This document shows, piece by piece, positions 47,068 through 60,547 of a stretch of DNA of 64,000 bases. Origin of the DNA: Paramecium sonneborni (Eukaryota; Ciliophora; Oligohymenophorea; Peniculida; Parameciidae); contig CAJJDN010000058.1 of NCBI GenBank assembly GCA_905182985.1, positions 342,039 to 406,038 of the forward strand, given 5' to 3'. The stretch's first letter is position 1; each line of letters opens with the position of its first letter. The translations under genes were made by a program, and so were the position numbers. Below the pieces are notes generated by a model. It had not been told where the DNA came from. It saw only the letters and a program-made list of their open reading frames with translations, and searched no databases.

Positions 47068-49391
47068 ATGCAACGCTAATAAATGTTACCGACACCAAGG
47101 GTTAGCAATTAGTAAATTTACAAAGTTGGAGAATAATCCATAAAAGGAATTGATTTGTAGGGTAAGAAAACACAAAAGACAAAGGATTATAATTTAGAAG
47201 CCATGTATAAAAATTATTAAATAGCATCAAAGATAACCAATATATTAAAATTCATAAGAAAGTTTATCAAATTGTAATAGTAATAAATCTAGTTCAAAAA
47301 ATTCAATTGGTTTTGATTAATAACCAAGTTATATGGATGAATAGTAATGGAAATCTTCTCATTATCATACAAACACTGCACCAGTTCATTTGTATTAAAA
47401 TATTAGTTAGAATGATGCTGCCTTTTTAATAAAAGATTAAGATACAGGTAGTTAAATATTTAAATTTTAGGGAATGTTTATGATATTAGAAATACTGAGA
47501 AAATCCCTGCAAATAGAGAATATATGTCAAAATTAAAGAAGAGACATCAATCAGCATGGTAAGGTTGGTGGCAATAGAAAAAAGAGAATAATCTTTGTTT
47601 ATTAAAATATGTGAAATCAAATAATATAAAAGAAGTAGAGAAACTTTTAGATATTACATCAAAAGATTTGAAGCCTGAAATCAATACAAGAGATGAAAAT
47701 GGTATTTCATATTAATTATTAGCAAAGGAATGATTCCATTACATTATAGTTGTATGAATCAGAATTACGAGTTAACATTATTGCTTTTAAAAAACGAGGC
47801 AGATTGTGACTTAACAAATTCATAAGGTTAAACTGCATTAATTATTTGTGCATAAAAAGGATGTGAATACATACTAGCATTATTATTAACTATAGGTGCT
47901 GATATTAACCATATAGATAATCTTTAAAATACTCCATTACATTATGCTTGTTATTTTTGTATATTATTGATTGAAACATAGAACATAAAAGAGTTGCTGA
48001 AATATTATTGGCTAGACCTTCAATAATGATCAATATTAGAAATCTAGATAGTAAAACACCTTATGATTTAGTCTAACATTGCCATGATCTAAAAATATTA
48101 TTTGATAAACACTTGAAGGTAGTGAATCAACTTAATTAAGATGAAATAAGATTCATTTAACTAATGTTAAAGAGTTAGAATATTTGAAGAATCATCTGAA
48201 AGAGTAATAACTTCACCTAATAGTAAATAATAAACAAATGCTTATTAAATATTAAGTCGTTGTTAGTCTCCTTAAAAGTTTGAAAATATGAATTCACATT
48301 CAAACAAATCAACAACATACATTCATCCTGCATAAGATTATAATGAAGTAATTGGACCATCATCAATTAGAATAATATTACAAATAGGTAAAGGATCATT
48401 TGGTGATGTTTATTTGGTTGAAAAGAGAATAACTAGTAGACCTAATTAAGGACCAAAATTAGCAATGAAAGTTTTACCTAAGAATAAATTCCTAGGTTAA
48501 AATCTATTAAGATATGCTTTAACTGAAAGAAATATATTATCTTATTTAAATCATCCATTTATAGTAAAATTAAGATATGCATTTTAAACTAATACTCATT
48601 TGTGTTTATTAATGGATTTTTGTCCTGGTGGAGATTTGTCTAAATTAATATAAAGATAATAAAGATTACCAGAATAGTAAGCTAAATTATATTTTGCTGA
48701 AATATTAACTGCTTTAGAACATTTACATTAAAATGATATAATATATAGAGATTTAAAACCTGAGAATGTTGTTATTGATTAATATGGACATGCTATGTTA
48801 ACAGATTTTGGATTATCAAAAGAAGGAATTCATGATAATTATGGAGCTAAAAGTTTTTGTGGATCTATGGCATATTTAGCTCCAGAAATGCTTAAAAGAG
48901 TAGGTCATGGTAGAGCAGTTGATTGGTATCATATGGGTATATATTATAATTCTAAATATTAGGAATCTTATTATACGAAATGATTACTGGTCGACCACCT
49001 TATTTTTCAGCTAATAGAGATGAAATGATAAATAATATTGAATAAAATAATATTCAATTTCCAGAATCTATTACAAAAGAATGCAAATCTATTATTTAAT
49101 AATTATTAATTAAAAATCCAATGTAAAGATTAGGTGCTTCATCAAGAGATGCTGATGAAATTAAAGATCATCCATTTCTAAAATTAATTAATTGGAAGGA
49201 TTTATTAAATAAGTATTATCTTTATATTAAAAAAAAGAAAATATAAACCGCCAATTCCTGTAATTAATGAAGAAATACTTAATTAAAAATTTGATATTCC
49301 TTTTGATTTTATACTTTCTGCAGATAAATCGAGTGCAATTAATTATATTAATGGCTGGTCATTTGTCAACAATGATTTTACACAGTTTTGA
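47068..49391 (+). CDS. Ankyrin-repeat AGC-type protein kinase
   Basis: This is a 719-residue protein. About 170 polar residues are followed by ankyrin repeats ([50 protein letters not shown]). Then comes an AGC kinase domain: [55 protein letters not shown] and [13 protein letters not shown]. The C-terminal extension ends in [12 protein letters not shown], which fits the hydrophobic motif used by AGC kinases for self-activation. Seven introns of 19-26 nt restore the frame, one ending AAG. The kinase looks active. Ankyrin repeats would select partners. The order ankyrin plus AGC kinase is unusual outside protists. It is convergent with kinesin-13, 23 bp apart. Confidence 0.88.
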
Positions 49392-49414
49392 TTTATTTAT
49401 ATATTATTATTGAT

Positions 49415-51463
<2,049 letters not shown>

Positions 51464-51669
51464 CATTCAACTCGAAGTTAAAGATTAAGAAATATTATAT
51501 AATTATTAATTTCTCAAACAACGATTTATTCATATTAAAATACTCATGAACTCTTCTATTCTCTAATTTCACATCACTTCTTAACACTTTTCTATAAATA
51601 CTCTTTTCAATCTTGTTCTATCCCACACAACAACTTGACTCATAAGAAAATAATTTATATAATTATTTT

Positions 51670-54069
51670 ATGTTATTTTTTCTTATTTATATTACATAAA
51701 CTCTTTGTTATTTGATATTTGAATAAAAAGGAAGAATTAACAATTCATTACATATCGAATTAAACATTACAAAAGAAGAAAAACAACTATTAGATAAAGA
51801 CTTTTTATGGTTCGATTTTTAATTTGATTTTCCAACACCAATATCAATCTAAATCTAAAATACAACTACTTAATTCCTTTAATTACTTGAAGTCAAAATT
51901 GAAGAAGCTTAATATGGACTTTTTATATGTAAAGACTATTAATTATCTAATCTAAAAACCGAAATCATACTTGATCCATCCCCATAGTATTAAGATTAAT
52001 GGTATAAGTATAATGTTTAGGTTAATAAATTTCCAAGATTTCTCACAAGATTTCAACCTGAATTAGGTTTTACTAAAAACTCTTCAGAAGTATTTTATTT
52101 TATCAATATGACTTATGAAACTTCTGGCTTTTATCTAATTGAAATTAATTATTATTATGGATTTGGAAATTTGGAACTTTAAACTTGTAAAAATGAAGCT
52201 TGTTTTAATTAAAATAATGAGACCAAATTATTACTTAATTTTTCATAAATAGAATGCATTTAAATTTACCATGATTCTTTCTAAGATCTTTGTAGTCATC
52301 AACTTAAAGTAACTACTTATAATTCCACATATTATTATTTAACTTTTAAACACTATAGTTCTGCTAATGTATAATATGTAAAACCTAATAGAATTACGTA
52401 AATTGAAACCCTAAATAAAGAAGCTTCTCTTGTATTAGATGATTTAAATGAATTAAATTTTATCTATTTAAATTAAAAGATAAAAGCAATCTAATTCTCC
52501 TAAAACTCTAGAAAACACTTTTATAATAATGTTATAATTTTGCTAAAAGAACAATAAAATTTTCAGGATTGGGATTAAAATTTTTATATTTAATCTACAT
52601 CACACTAAAATTTAACTTTATAATATATTAATACAATATAGATTCTCTATTTGAATTCAAATTTTAGATTAGAATAAGAAGAGAACTCCTATTAATTCTT
52701 TTGTGTTCACACAATATTTTCTGAATTCGTATTTGAAATATTTGTTTATGATTATGAACTTCTGGTCTAAATTTATTTTTCCAATCAAACTTAATTTCCA
52801 AATGAACATTAAAATCAATTTGAATTAATAGAATCGAATATTAAGACAATTTAAATGAATGGAAATAATAAATAGTATATTGGTATCAAAACTAAATAAA
52901 GAACTATAGAATATTAATTATATATAAGAGAACCTATATTCTATCATTTAAATTTGTTTTAATTAAGAACAATTAACTATTGTAAAACATGTTAGATGGA
53001 GTTCAAATATTTATCAAAATCGAATGGAGAAATGTAATTCCATATATATTATCATTAAATGAAATATGAAGAAGATCATTCTCTATTTGAAATAAAGTTT
53101 ATTGAGAATGGTAAATTCATTCGCTAATCATAAACTTATCATTCAAAAAATTATCTGAGATTATCTCTTTTAATGGAAGAGGGATTGCTATACACTATAA
53201 TTACTAGAAGTAAAATTTAATAAGATATTGAACTTAAAATAACTGATACAAAAATATTAGATATTAAAATTGAAGAAGATATTTCATCAATTGATTTTAA
53301 AGTAGAAATATTTAAGTTAGAAAATAATAATAATAATATATATTATTTTTATTTCAAAGAAGATATATAAGAAAAAATTGAAATTCTAAATAGAGATGGC
53401 GAATCAGAAATTAAGAAAATTGCATCAAATTATTATGAAGTCTTATTCATCAATAAATAAAAGGATAGCTTTTTTATTTATTTTATGATAGCAGGCATAA
53501 ACTCTTAAATTACATTTTAGGTATAAGAAAAAAGTTGTGAAATCATTAAAACTATTTCTAATCATATATTTTTATCCCCCCTTAAATATTAATAAGAACT
53601 CAAAAGCCTTATTCTTTCTACTTAGATTATTGATTGTGAATAATTAAAATGTGATGAATTAGAAATTTCCAAAATACTTATCATAACAAAAATAGTTTAT
53701 AAAAATAAAACGAATGAATATACAAAAGGATACTATAATTTAAGCTAATATCATGAAACCTTAAATGAATTATATGAACCTATCTAGAATATTTAATCAA
53801 TTTAATTGATTGCATCTATTAATTCGAATAATAATAATTTTAATTTTAGCTCTAATGAATATTAATTATTACTGAAAAATTAAATAATGTTATAAAGGTA
53901 AGAACCTTAACTAAAAAATCTATTATTTGCTATTGTATATATAGTTTTCATTATTTTTCTGGGATACATAGTCTTTAAAATGATTTTTAGAAAGAAAGTG
54001 TCAATCTTTCCAAAAAGAGTGAAAAATTATGAAGATGAAGAAGAATCTATATAAATTGATGATTTGTGA
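51670..54069 (+). CDS. Type I membrane protein with large extracellular domain, 799 aa
   Basis: I do not recognise this protein. It is a single intronless frame. It opens with a signal peptide (MLFFLIYITQTLCYLIF). About 740 residues follow with beta-rich texture, many Tyr/Phe/Asn/Ile and scattered paired cysteines (CKNEACF, CSHQL, YCKTCQ, CEQLKCDE), suggesting a disulphide-bonded ectodomain. Near the end is one clear membrane span, LLFAIVYIVFIIFLGYIVF, then a short basic and acidic cytosolic tail. The layout suits a cell-surface receptor or adhesin, possibly of the oral or ciliary membrane. No catalytic or known repeat was visible. Confidence 0.8.
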
Positions 54070-54104
54070 GTTAATATTAAAATTTAATTTTATTATGATA
54101 TTGA

Positions 54105-55254
54105 TCAGAAATCCTCTCCTATTAAAACATCATTTTCATAAAATTAATAACTAATTTAATAAAATTTATTTACCTTTCTGACTTTTTAACATCATTATTA
54201 TATAAAATCTTAGTAAATATTTCAATTTTCTTATTATTCTTAAACTCTCCAATTAATTCAGTTTTCTTTGAATTGCCTGATTTATATATAGTCATCTTCT
54301 TAAAAAAGGATTAACTCAAATCTTAAATATCGAATTCTATTATTGTCTCTTTGCCTCTGCCATGTTTTTAATTGTTTTAAAATTAACCTTCATAACTACA
54401 GGCAAATAATAATAATTACATAAATTCATAATTTAGATTTGTTTTTATAAGTTTTCCTTCTCCATGCATCATTCCTTTTTATAACTGACCTTCATAATAC
54501 TCATTTTCATTTATTTACAATTTTCCAAATTCTAATTATTATACTTAATCTTAGATATTCGAATTTCTAAGTTAATAGAATAAAATAATTACTTTCTACC
54601 TTGTGGGGTTTCTAATTTATCCCCAGAATTTTTTATGATTTTTTCTTTGGAATCATTAGATCTTGATTATTCCTTTATGATAGAATTTGATTAAATATTT
54701 TCTTTATTATCCTTTTGATTCACTTCTACTAAGTTTATTTTTATATCATCTCCTACTAATTCAGATATTGAGCTTTGTTTTAAAATTTCATATGCATTCT
54801 TCAAATCCATTTCCAAGTTTTTTAGTTCATCAGCCTATTTTATTATAAGGAAGTTTATTTTTTCACTACAATTCAGAACTTCCTGTAGTTTATCATCATT
54901 TAAGATAAAGAACTCTATTTTTTCATTTAGAGTTTCTATTAAGGAATTGTAGTAGTTTATTTTTTGTAAAAATAAGTTTTTTACTTCCACTAAGTAGTTC
55001 TCAAACTTTGTTTGCCAATCTTTTACTAACTTTAATGAGTTCTATAATTAATTTATGATTTCTGATGAGTTAATAACTGTTATTGTTTCTTTGTTTATTT
55101 TTTCTAGATCTTTTATAGCTTTGAATGATTTTTTTGGGAGATCGGATTCATATTAACAAATTCCACAACATAAAGTCCAATGATTATTTTATTTTAGAAT
55201 AAAAGATACTGGTTAACCTTAATGGCTTTCTTTTAGGCAGAACTTTAAATCCAT
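54105..55254 (-). CDS. MORN-repeat protein with N-terminal Cys/His finger-like region
   Basis: This is a 358-residue protein. Residues 1-35 contain a B-box-like cluster (CLKESHQG, WTLCCGICQY). Then come ~200 residues of coiled coil. The C-terminus has at least two MORN units, YYEGQLQKGMMHGEGKLI and YEGQFQNNQKHGRGKE, which bind membranes or form rods beneath the cell cortex. Introns of 26, 24 and 23 nt are required; without the last one the frame would run into the neighbouring gene, so the stop at 54105-54107 supports it. It is convergent with the type I membrane protein gene, 35 bp apart. Confidence 0.8.
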
Positions 55255-55670
55255 TATTAAATTATTATTCTAAATTTGATAAAAAACTATTAACATTTAT
55301 AAAACTATTAGATTAAATTCAGATATGGTATTTTTTATTAAACTTAATCAAAATTAACAAATTTTCTTCAAATATTAAAATCTTCAATTATATTACTATA
55401 ATGATGATCTTGAATGTGTTTATTCATTTTAAACTTTAAAGTAAGCTAAAATAAAAGTAATGTTAAAAGTGAAGGTAATTTTTATTTAATTACTAAAGTT
55501 ATATTAGTTTTAGCAGTTCTTTTAAGAATAATAAAAAAAATTGATTAATGTATATAAATAAAAGTATTGTATTGAATTGTTAAAAATGTTATAGTTTATA
55601 AAGTGTTGTAATAAAGTTTAAAGGTAAAAAATAATAAAAAATTAATGTTAATTTATTGATTATATGAATA
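55255..55670. other. Non-coding stretch, 416 bp
   Basis: This AT-rich stretch separates the MORN gene start (55254) from the small gene ending at 55671. No convincing frame was found. It should contain the MORN gene promoter and the 3' flank of its neighbour. Confidence 0.45.
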
Positions 55671-56036
55671 TCAAGATGCTTAATAGTCAAGATAAGCAAA
55701 ATATTTTTATTGATTTATCATTGATTATAAACTTTCGTAATAATTTTGCCACTTGGGTTTGGGAAGGAAATCTTGTTGAATTTTAAAGAAATGGGTATTC
55801 TGCTATTCGAATTTCTATTTAGCAATAAGTTATTTAATTTTAGTATTGTTCCTTATTTACTATAAATATTTGTTATTTATCGTGGAATAGTCAAAACTAT
55901 ATTATAATTTATTGATATTATCATAGTTCCTTGGAGTATCTTACTTAGACCATCTCCTTTTAGGGTTTTATTCTAAATCTTAGTTTTTATTTTGAGATGA
56001 CTTCCTGCTTTGCTTTTCATATTTTCTTTAATTCAT
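55671..56036 (-). CDS. Small basic Gln/Asn/Lys-rich protein, 121 aa
   Basis: No family was recognised. One uninterrupted frame runs from ATG 56036 to TGA 55671-55673. The protein is hydrophilic and basic (KYEKQSRKSSQNKNQD, KRRWSKQD), then has a short aromatic stretch (FLPKPKWQNYYES). The overlapping plus-strand frame is hydrophobic and stops sooner, so the minus strand is preferred. No intron is needed. Confidence 0.5.
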
Positions 56037-56441
56037 TTTAATATTTTATAATATAGAAAGTTTTTATTCTCACCTCACATTAGATGTTAATTTTCTTATA
56101 GAACTTTCACATATAATAAGTAAGAAAGTAGTATTTCACTTAATTAAAAAAATAATTATATTTAACAAAGCGTTCAGTTAGTTAATTAATTTGATGATGA
56201 ATAATGAAGATGAGAAAATGTTTTGCTGAATTGAGAGTTTTATATAATATTAAATGAAGAATAGATAAATAAAAGAAAATTTATTAAAAAAGATTTTAAT
56301 GAATGTTTAACTTTTAGTTAAATTAAAAAAGTACATATAATTTGAAAGAGAAAACTTTTTGAATTAAAATAATTCTTAATATAAAATATTACTAAGTATA
56401 AGATTGATTATTTAAAGCTATTTATACCCTAAAATTAATTA
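56037..56441. other. Non-coding stretch, ~405 bp
   Basis: This lies between two diverging small genes. It is AT-rich and I saw no supported frame or RNA element. It presumably contains both promoters. Confidence 0.45.
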
Positions 56442-56648
56442 ATGAACACTATTGTTAAGTTAGATAAAATTGATAGAGTATTTGGTGGATTTGTAGAAAA
56501 ATTGATAATTTTTGAACAAAAAAATAGAGTTTATGTAGAAGAGAAAGTATAATCTATCTTATAAACTATAATTTAAGAAATGATCATATTAAAAATTAAT
56601 ATTTTTTAATAAAGAACACAGCAAAAGATTATAAGTCATATATATTGA
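56442..56648 (+). CDS. Possible small helical protein, 68 aa or longer
   Basis: An ATG at 56442 opens a 68-codon frame with coding-like composition (KLDKIDRVFGGFVEKLIIFE). After its TGA the downstream sequence to ~56880 keeps a similar texture in another frame. A GT-AG segment of 22 nt near 56720 would be a normal intron. I could not find the junction that joins the first part, so the gene may be longer or not real. It is convergent with SEC61A. Confidence 0.3.
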
Positions 56649-56900
56649 AGTAATTAATACATTAAATGAATAATAAATAGATAGTTTTGATAATACTTTA
56701 AAAAATAGCAGAAGTCAGTAAATAGACTACAATGCCTAGTGATACTTAATTTAAATATATTTTGAAAAAAAATAATATTTGTGTTCTGATTATAAAAGAG
56801 AATTAATTAAGTCTAAATCTTTAAAAATTGATAAAAAATCTCTAAATTTAAGAAATTTTGTAAAATAATTATGATGTACTTAAAATAATACTATAAAATA

Positions 56901-58419
56901 TCAAAACAACTCTAATGTACCTTATTCCTTTTCTTTTTTTAATGTTTCAAAATAGCCATATATGATAGTGACTGAAAGCAAAATACCAGTTCCTAGAAAT
57001 ATATATCGAATTAAATACCTGATCCAATAGCCCCAAGAAAATCAGCCAAAATAGTAAGAGCTCCAATGCACATACCACCAAATGAAGCAGCAATTGGAAT
57101 ATATCTCTTTAATACTTCTTTCATAGATGAGTCTCTGTATCCAACGATTTGCATATCTTATTCTTTAAGTTATTTAGCAACCTAAAAATTATTAATAATT
57201 ATACATCTTTAGGTGATGATCCTGAGACATCAATCCAAGTTTTGGAGAAGACTGCACAAGTTCCAAGTATGAAGGCAGTATAAAGAACAGTATGAATTGG
57301 ATCAAATATTGCTTCTGAAATAGATCTTGGAGGTGATACATAATAAACTAATCCACCAACAGGGACGGTTTGTCCATTTTCTAATTCTTGCCAATATCCT
57401 AATAAACGAATTAAGAAGTTTCCTTTAAAGTTCCTATAAAGGATTTAAGAAAGGAAATAAAGATTTGAAACAAGAGCAGTTTACAAAATGATAGGAATAT
57501 TGGAGGTATAAAACAATTTAATGGGATAAGAAGTTAATCCACCTCTAACTTTATTATTTTTGATTGGAATATCTACTTTGAAACCTTAGAAATAGATGAC
57601 AATTAAAAAGACAAGTACAGTAGCTAATAAATTAGTAAGATTAGGTAAAGAATCTCTTAAGATAGCTGATTAGATGGCACTAATCTTATCACTTTAAATA
57701 AAGAGTCCATGTAAAAGGGCAATGACAGCTCCTTCATATTCAAGTCCAAGTTAAGTTTTATGAGTGATAGGGGAGAATGCTTTCCACATTATGTTTTCGC
57801 ATATATTAATAGCAATAAACAATGAAGTTCCTGAATTACCAATTCCATATCCTTTAGATAGTAATTCATCAATCATAATCATTACAATAGCTGAAAAGAC
57901 TAATTGGATTATGATAAGAATAGCATTTCCTGCTCCTAATTTGTCTAAATCACCATACATTCCTGACCAAACATAAGCAAATGCTTCACCAAAAGCAATT
58001 AAGATTCCCAATACTAAGATAAATAATATAATTACATTTTTGTGCTCCAGAGTATAGTTATTTATCTTCCTTAACATTTTAATCAACATCAATTAATTTA
58101 GCACCTGCTAAAAGTTACATAATCATTGAAGCTGTGACCATTGGTGAAATACCTAATTCCATTAGTGTTCCTCTATTAGATGCTAATATCACTCTCATCC
58201 AATAGAATGGATCACCAGCAGAAGATTTGTAAATACCATAAAGTGGTATTTAAGAACATATCAAATATAGCAATGTTGCTATGGCTGTCCATAATGCTCT
58301 GTATTTAAATAAGATCTAAAATCAATTTAATTAGCTACTCTTCTTTCAGGCTCAGCTACATCTGGAATTATTGCCATGGCTGGTCTCATATAGTTAAGTA
58401 TCTTGGTTTTATTTGTCAT
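56901..58419 (-). CDS. SEC61A: Protein translocation channel subunit SEC61 alpha
   Basis: This 474-residue protein matches Sec61 alpha along its length (human 476). It forms the ten-span channel in the ER membrane through which secretory and membrane proteins pass. Landmarks: [95 protein letters not shown] and [14 protein letters not shown]. Four introns of 22-26 nt are required. The start is ATG 58419. It is the strongest family match in the window and a good anchor for the genetic code and intron rules. Confidence 0.97.
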
Positions 58420-58533
58420 TTTTATTATTGTTATATAACGTGGTTATTTTTTTCATTTATTTAACCCCAAACACACGTGTAAATTCAATTAATATTATTT
58501 TAATACTAATAATCTATTAAATTAATTCTCATC

Positions 58534-60379
58534 TCAAAATGAAAATCTCTCTAAATTGCTTAATCTCATCTAATTTAGTTCTTCATGTCTCTGTATCCTC
58601 AATGTTCTCAACTATTAGAAAGAATCCTCTAATTAGGTCTTTTTGGAAATCTGAGGTATTTCAACATCGGGTCTATGCATAAGTATAAATTCATATTTGC
58701 ATCCTAATTACCAATAATATTTTTTTCCTGATGTTTGTTCATAGATAGAATATATTAAATTTGAATATGGCTTTTCTCTTTAATAAAATTTAGACAAAAT
58801 TTTATTGTAATTCCTTTCATTGCATCCGTCTCTCTTCATTTACTTATTATTCAAACCATAAACTGTTCCAGAAAACCCACAAATATCATAATCATTCAAA
58901 CCAAAGCTTTTGGCCAATTATACTACTGTTGCAAATTTTGTTGTATCAAAATTGCAATATATATGCATATAAACATTTCTATGACTGCAATGATTACAAG
59001 TATTGTATGGTTCTGGAAGAAAAGTTGGAGCAATCTTCTCATATGTTGGTTGAATCCAATTCATTCTTAATTTACCCCATCTCTCCTCTAAAACTTTCTA
59101 AGCTTCAGAAATTTATATAGCAGCAGCAATTGCATTTGTACTTGCTATAGCAGGAATAATTTTTCCTCCCAAACTTCTAACTTAATTAACACTCAAGTAT
59201 TTCATTTTATCTCCTTCAACTAATCTTGGATCAAGATTTTTAAATTTTTTAGTAAAGTTAAATGTTCTCATATTAGTTGTGGCTGCTACAAATCTTACAC
59301 TATCCCAGTCATCTTTATCAAATTTAAATGAACCTACACCTGGAGTTTACATAATTTTAACAAAATTTAATACAAACTAATCTACATAATAGCTAAATGG
59401 TTAAACTAAATGATTAGTTAAATATCTACCTTTATCATCTTCTTAATCAATTTTAGATTAATCTATATTTGTATAAACTTCATGATTTTACATTCCATCT
59501 TCATAAGATATTGGATATTTATTTTGATTAATGGCATTAGCATCCTCTTCTTTTGAATATCCTTTTAAACCTTGTTTAATTTCATCATAAAATAATTTAT
59601 TGAATGTTCGAATACCTAAAGATTTCAACAATTCAACATCACTTTTATCGCATGATTAAATTTAAGCCAAATCTAATAATCCTGCTAAAACATTTGATTC
59701 ATCCAATGGTCCAAATAATAAATTGTATAAAGCCATAGCATAAGTAACACAATGAATTGGTTAAGATGGACTTGCTCTAATAGTACAAACAGCAAATTAT
59801 GGTGCTCCTTTAGAAGGTTAACAATTATTGCATTAATGCAAAACTATTAATCTAATAATAAATATATACATCGTTTAATAACATTTACTTATCCACTGAA
59901 CCCACCTGTTCCTGCATCAATCATTATTCTATTACTTTTTAAACACATTCTTCCTAAATGTTCTCTAGCTAAAGCATTATCTAATGCACACAACACAAAG
60001 TCAAATTATGTGTAAAACTCAACATCATATTATTCTAGTTTATATATTAATAATACCATCAAATATTGATCCATGTATTGCTGTAATATCCAAATCGGGA
60101 TGTTTTCTCATTACACTTTCTTTACCTACTAAAGACTACTTTTACATCTTAAAATACCTTGCTCATTCCAACATGCTCCTTTCTAAAATAGAATTATCTA
60201 TTTAAATTAGTTGCCTCGATTGTATCCAAATCCAGTATAGTCATCTTTCTATAACCACTATTTGTTAAGACTTTCAATAATTCACATCCTATTCCTCCCA
60301 CACCAATTATTAGAATATTACTTTTTGTTATCTTTTCATATGTTTCAGGGCTGTAGATTAATTTTAGAGTTTAATTCAT
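58534..60379 (-). CDS. UBA2: SUMO-activating enzyme E1 subunit UBA2
   Basis: This 592-residue protein is UBA2/SAE2, which with SAE1 adenylates SUMO and forms the E1 thioester. The nucleotide-binding start reads ILIIGVGGIGCELLKVL with ILDLDTIEATNLNRQFYF. The catalytic cysteine lies in CTIRASPSQPIHC. Later come the zinc-associated CNHC segment and IIPAIASTNAIAAA. Three introns, 60139-60157 (19 nt, AAG end), 60035-60056 (22 nt) and 59844-59869 (26 nt), give an intact frame. The C-terminal ubiquitin-fold part is present, but the long acidic tail of animal UBA2 is absent. ATG 60379. Confidence 0.94.
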
Positions 60380-60547
60380 TATAGAATTTAATAAAAAAAT
60401 AATAATATCCTTTCTAATTGCTAAATAAGAGAATATATTCACCTCTAATTTAATCTAGATTTCCCTTTTATATTAATTTTTATTGACAAATGTGTATTTC
60501 CAATTATATAATCAGATAATCAATTATTAAATATATATCAATCAGTT

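Noticed and set aside
55668..55915. Plus-strand small gene opposite 55671-56036
   Set aside because: It stops early and is hydrophobic; the minus-strand frame is longer and has typical ciliate protein composition.
57764..57976. Plus-strand frame opposite SEC61 alpha
   Set aside because: Shadow of a highly conserved minus-strand gene.
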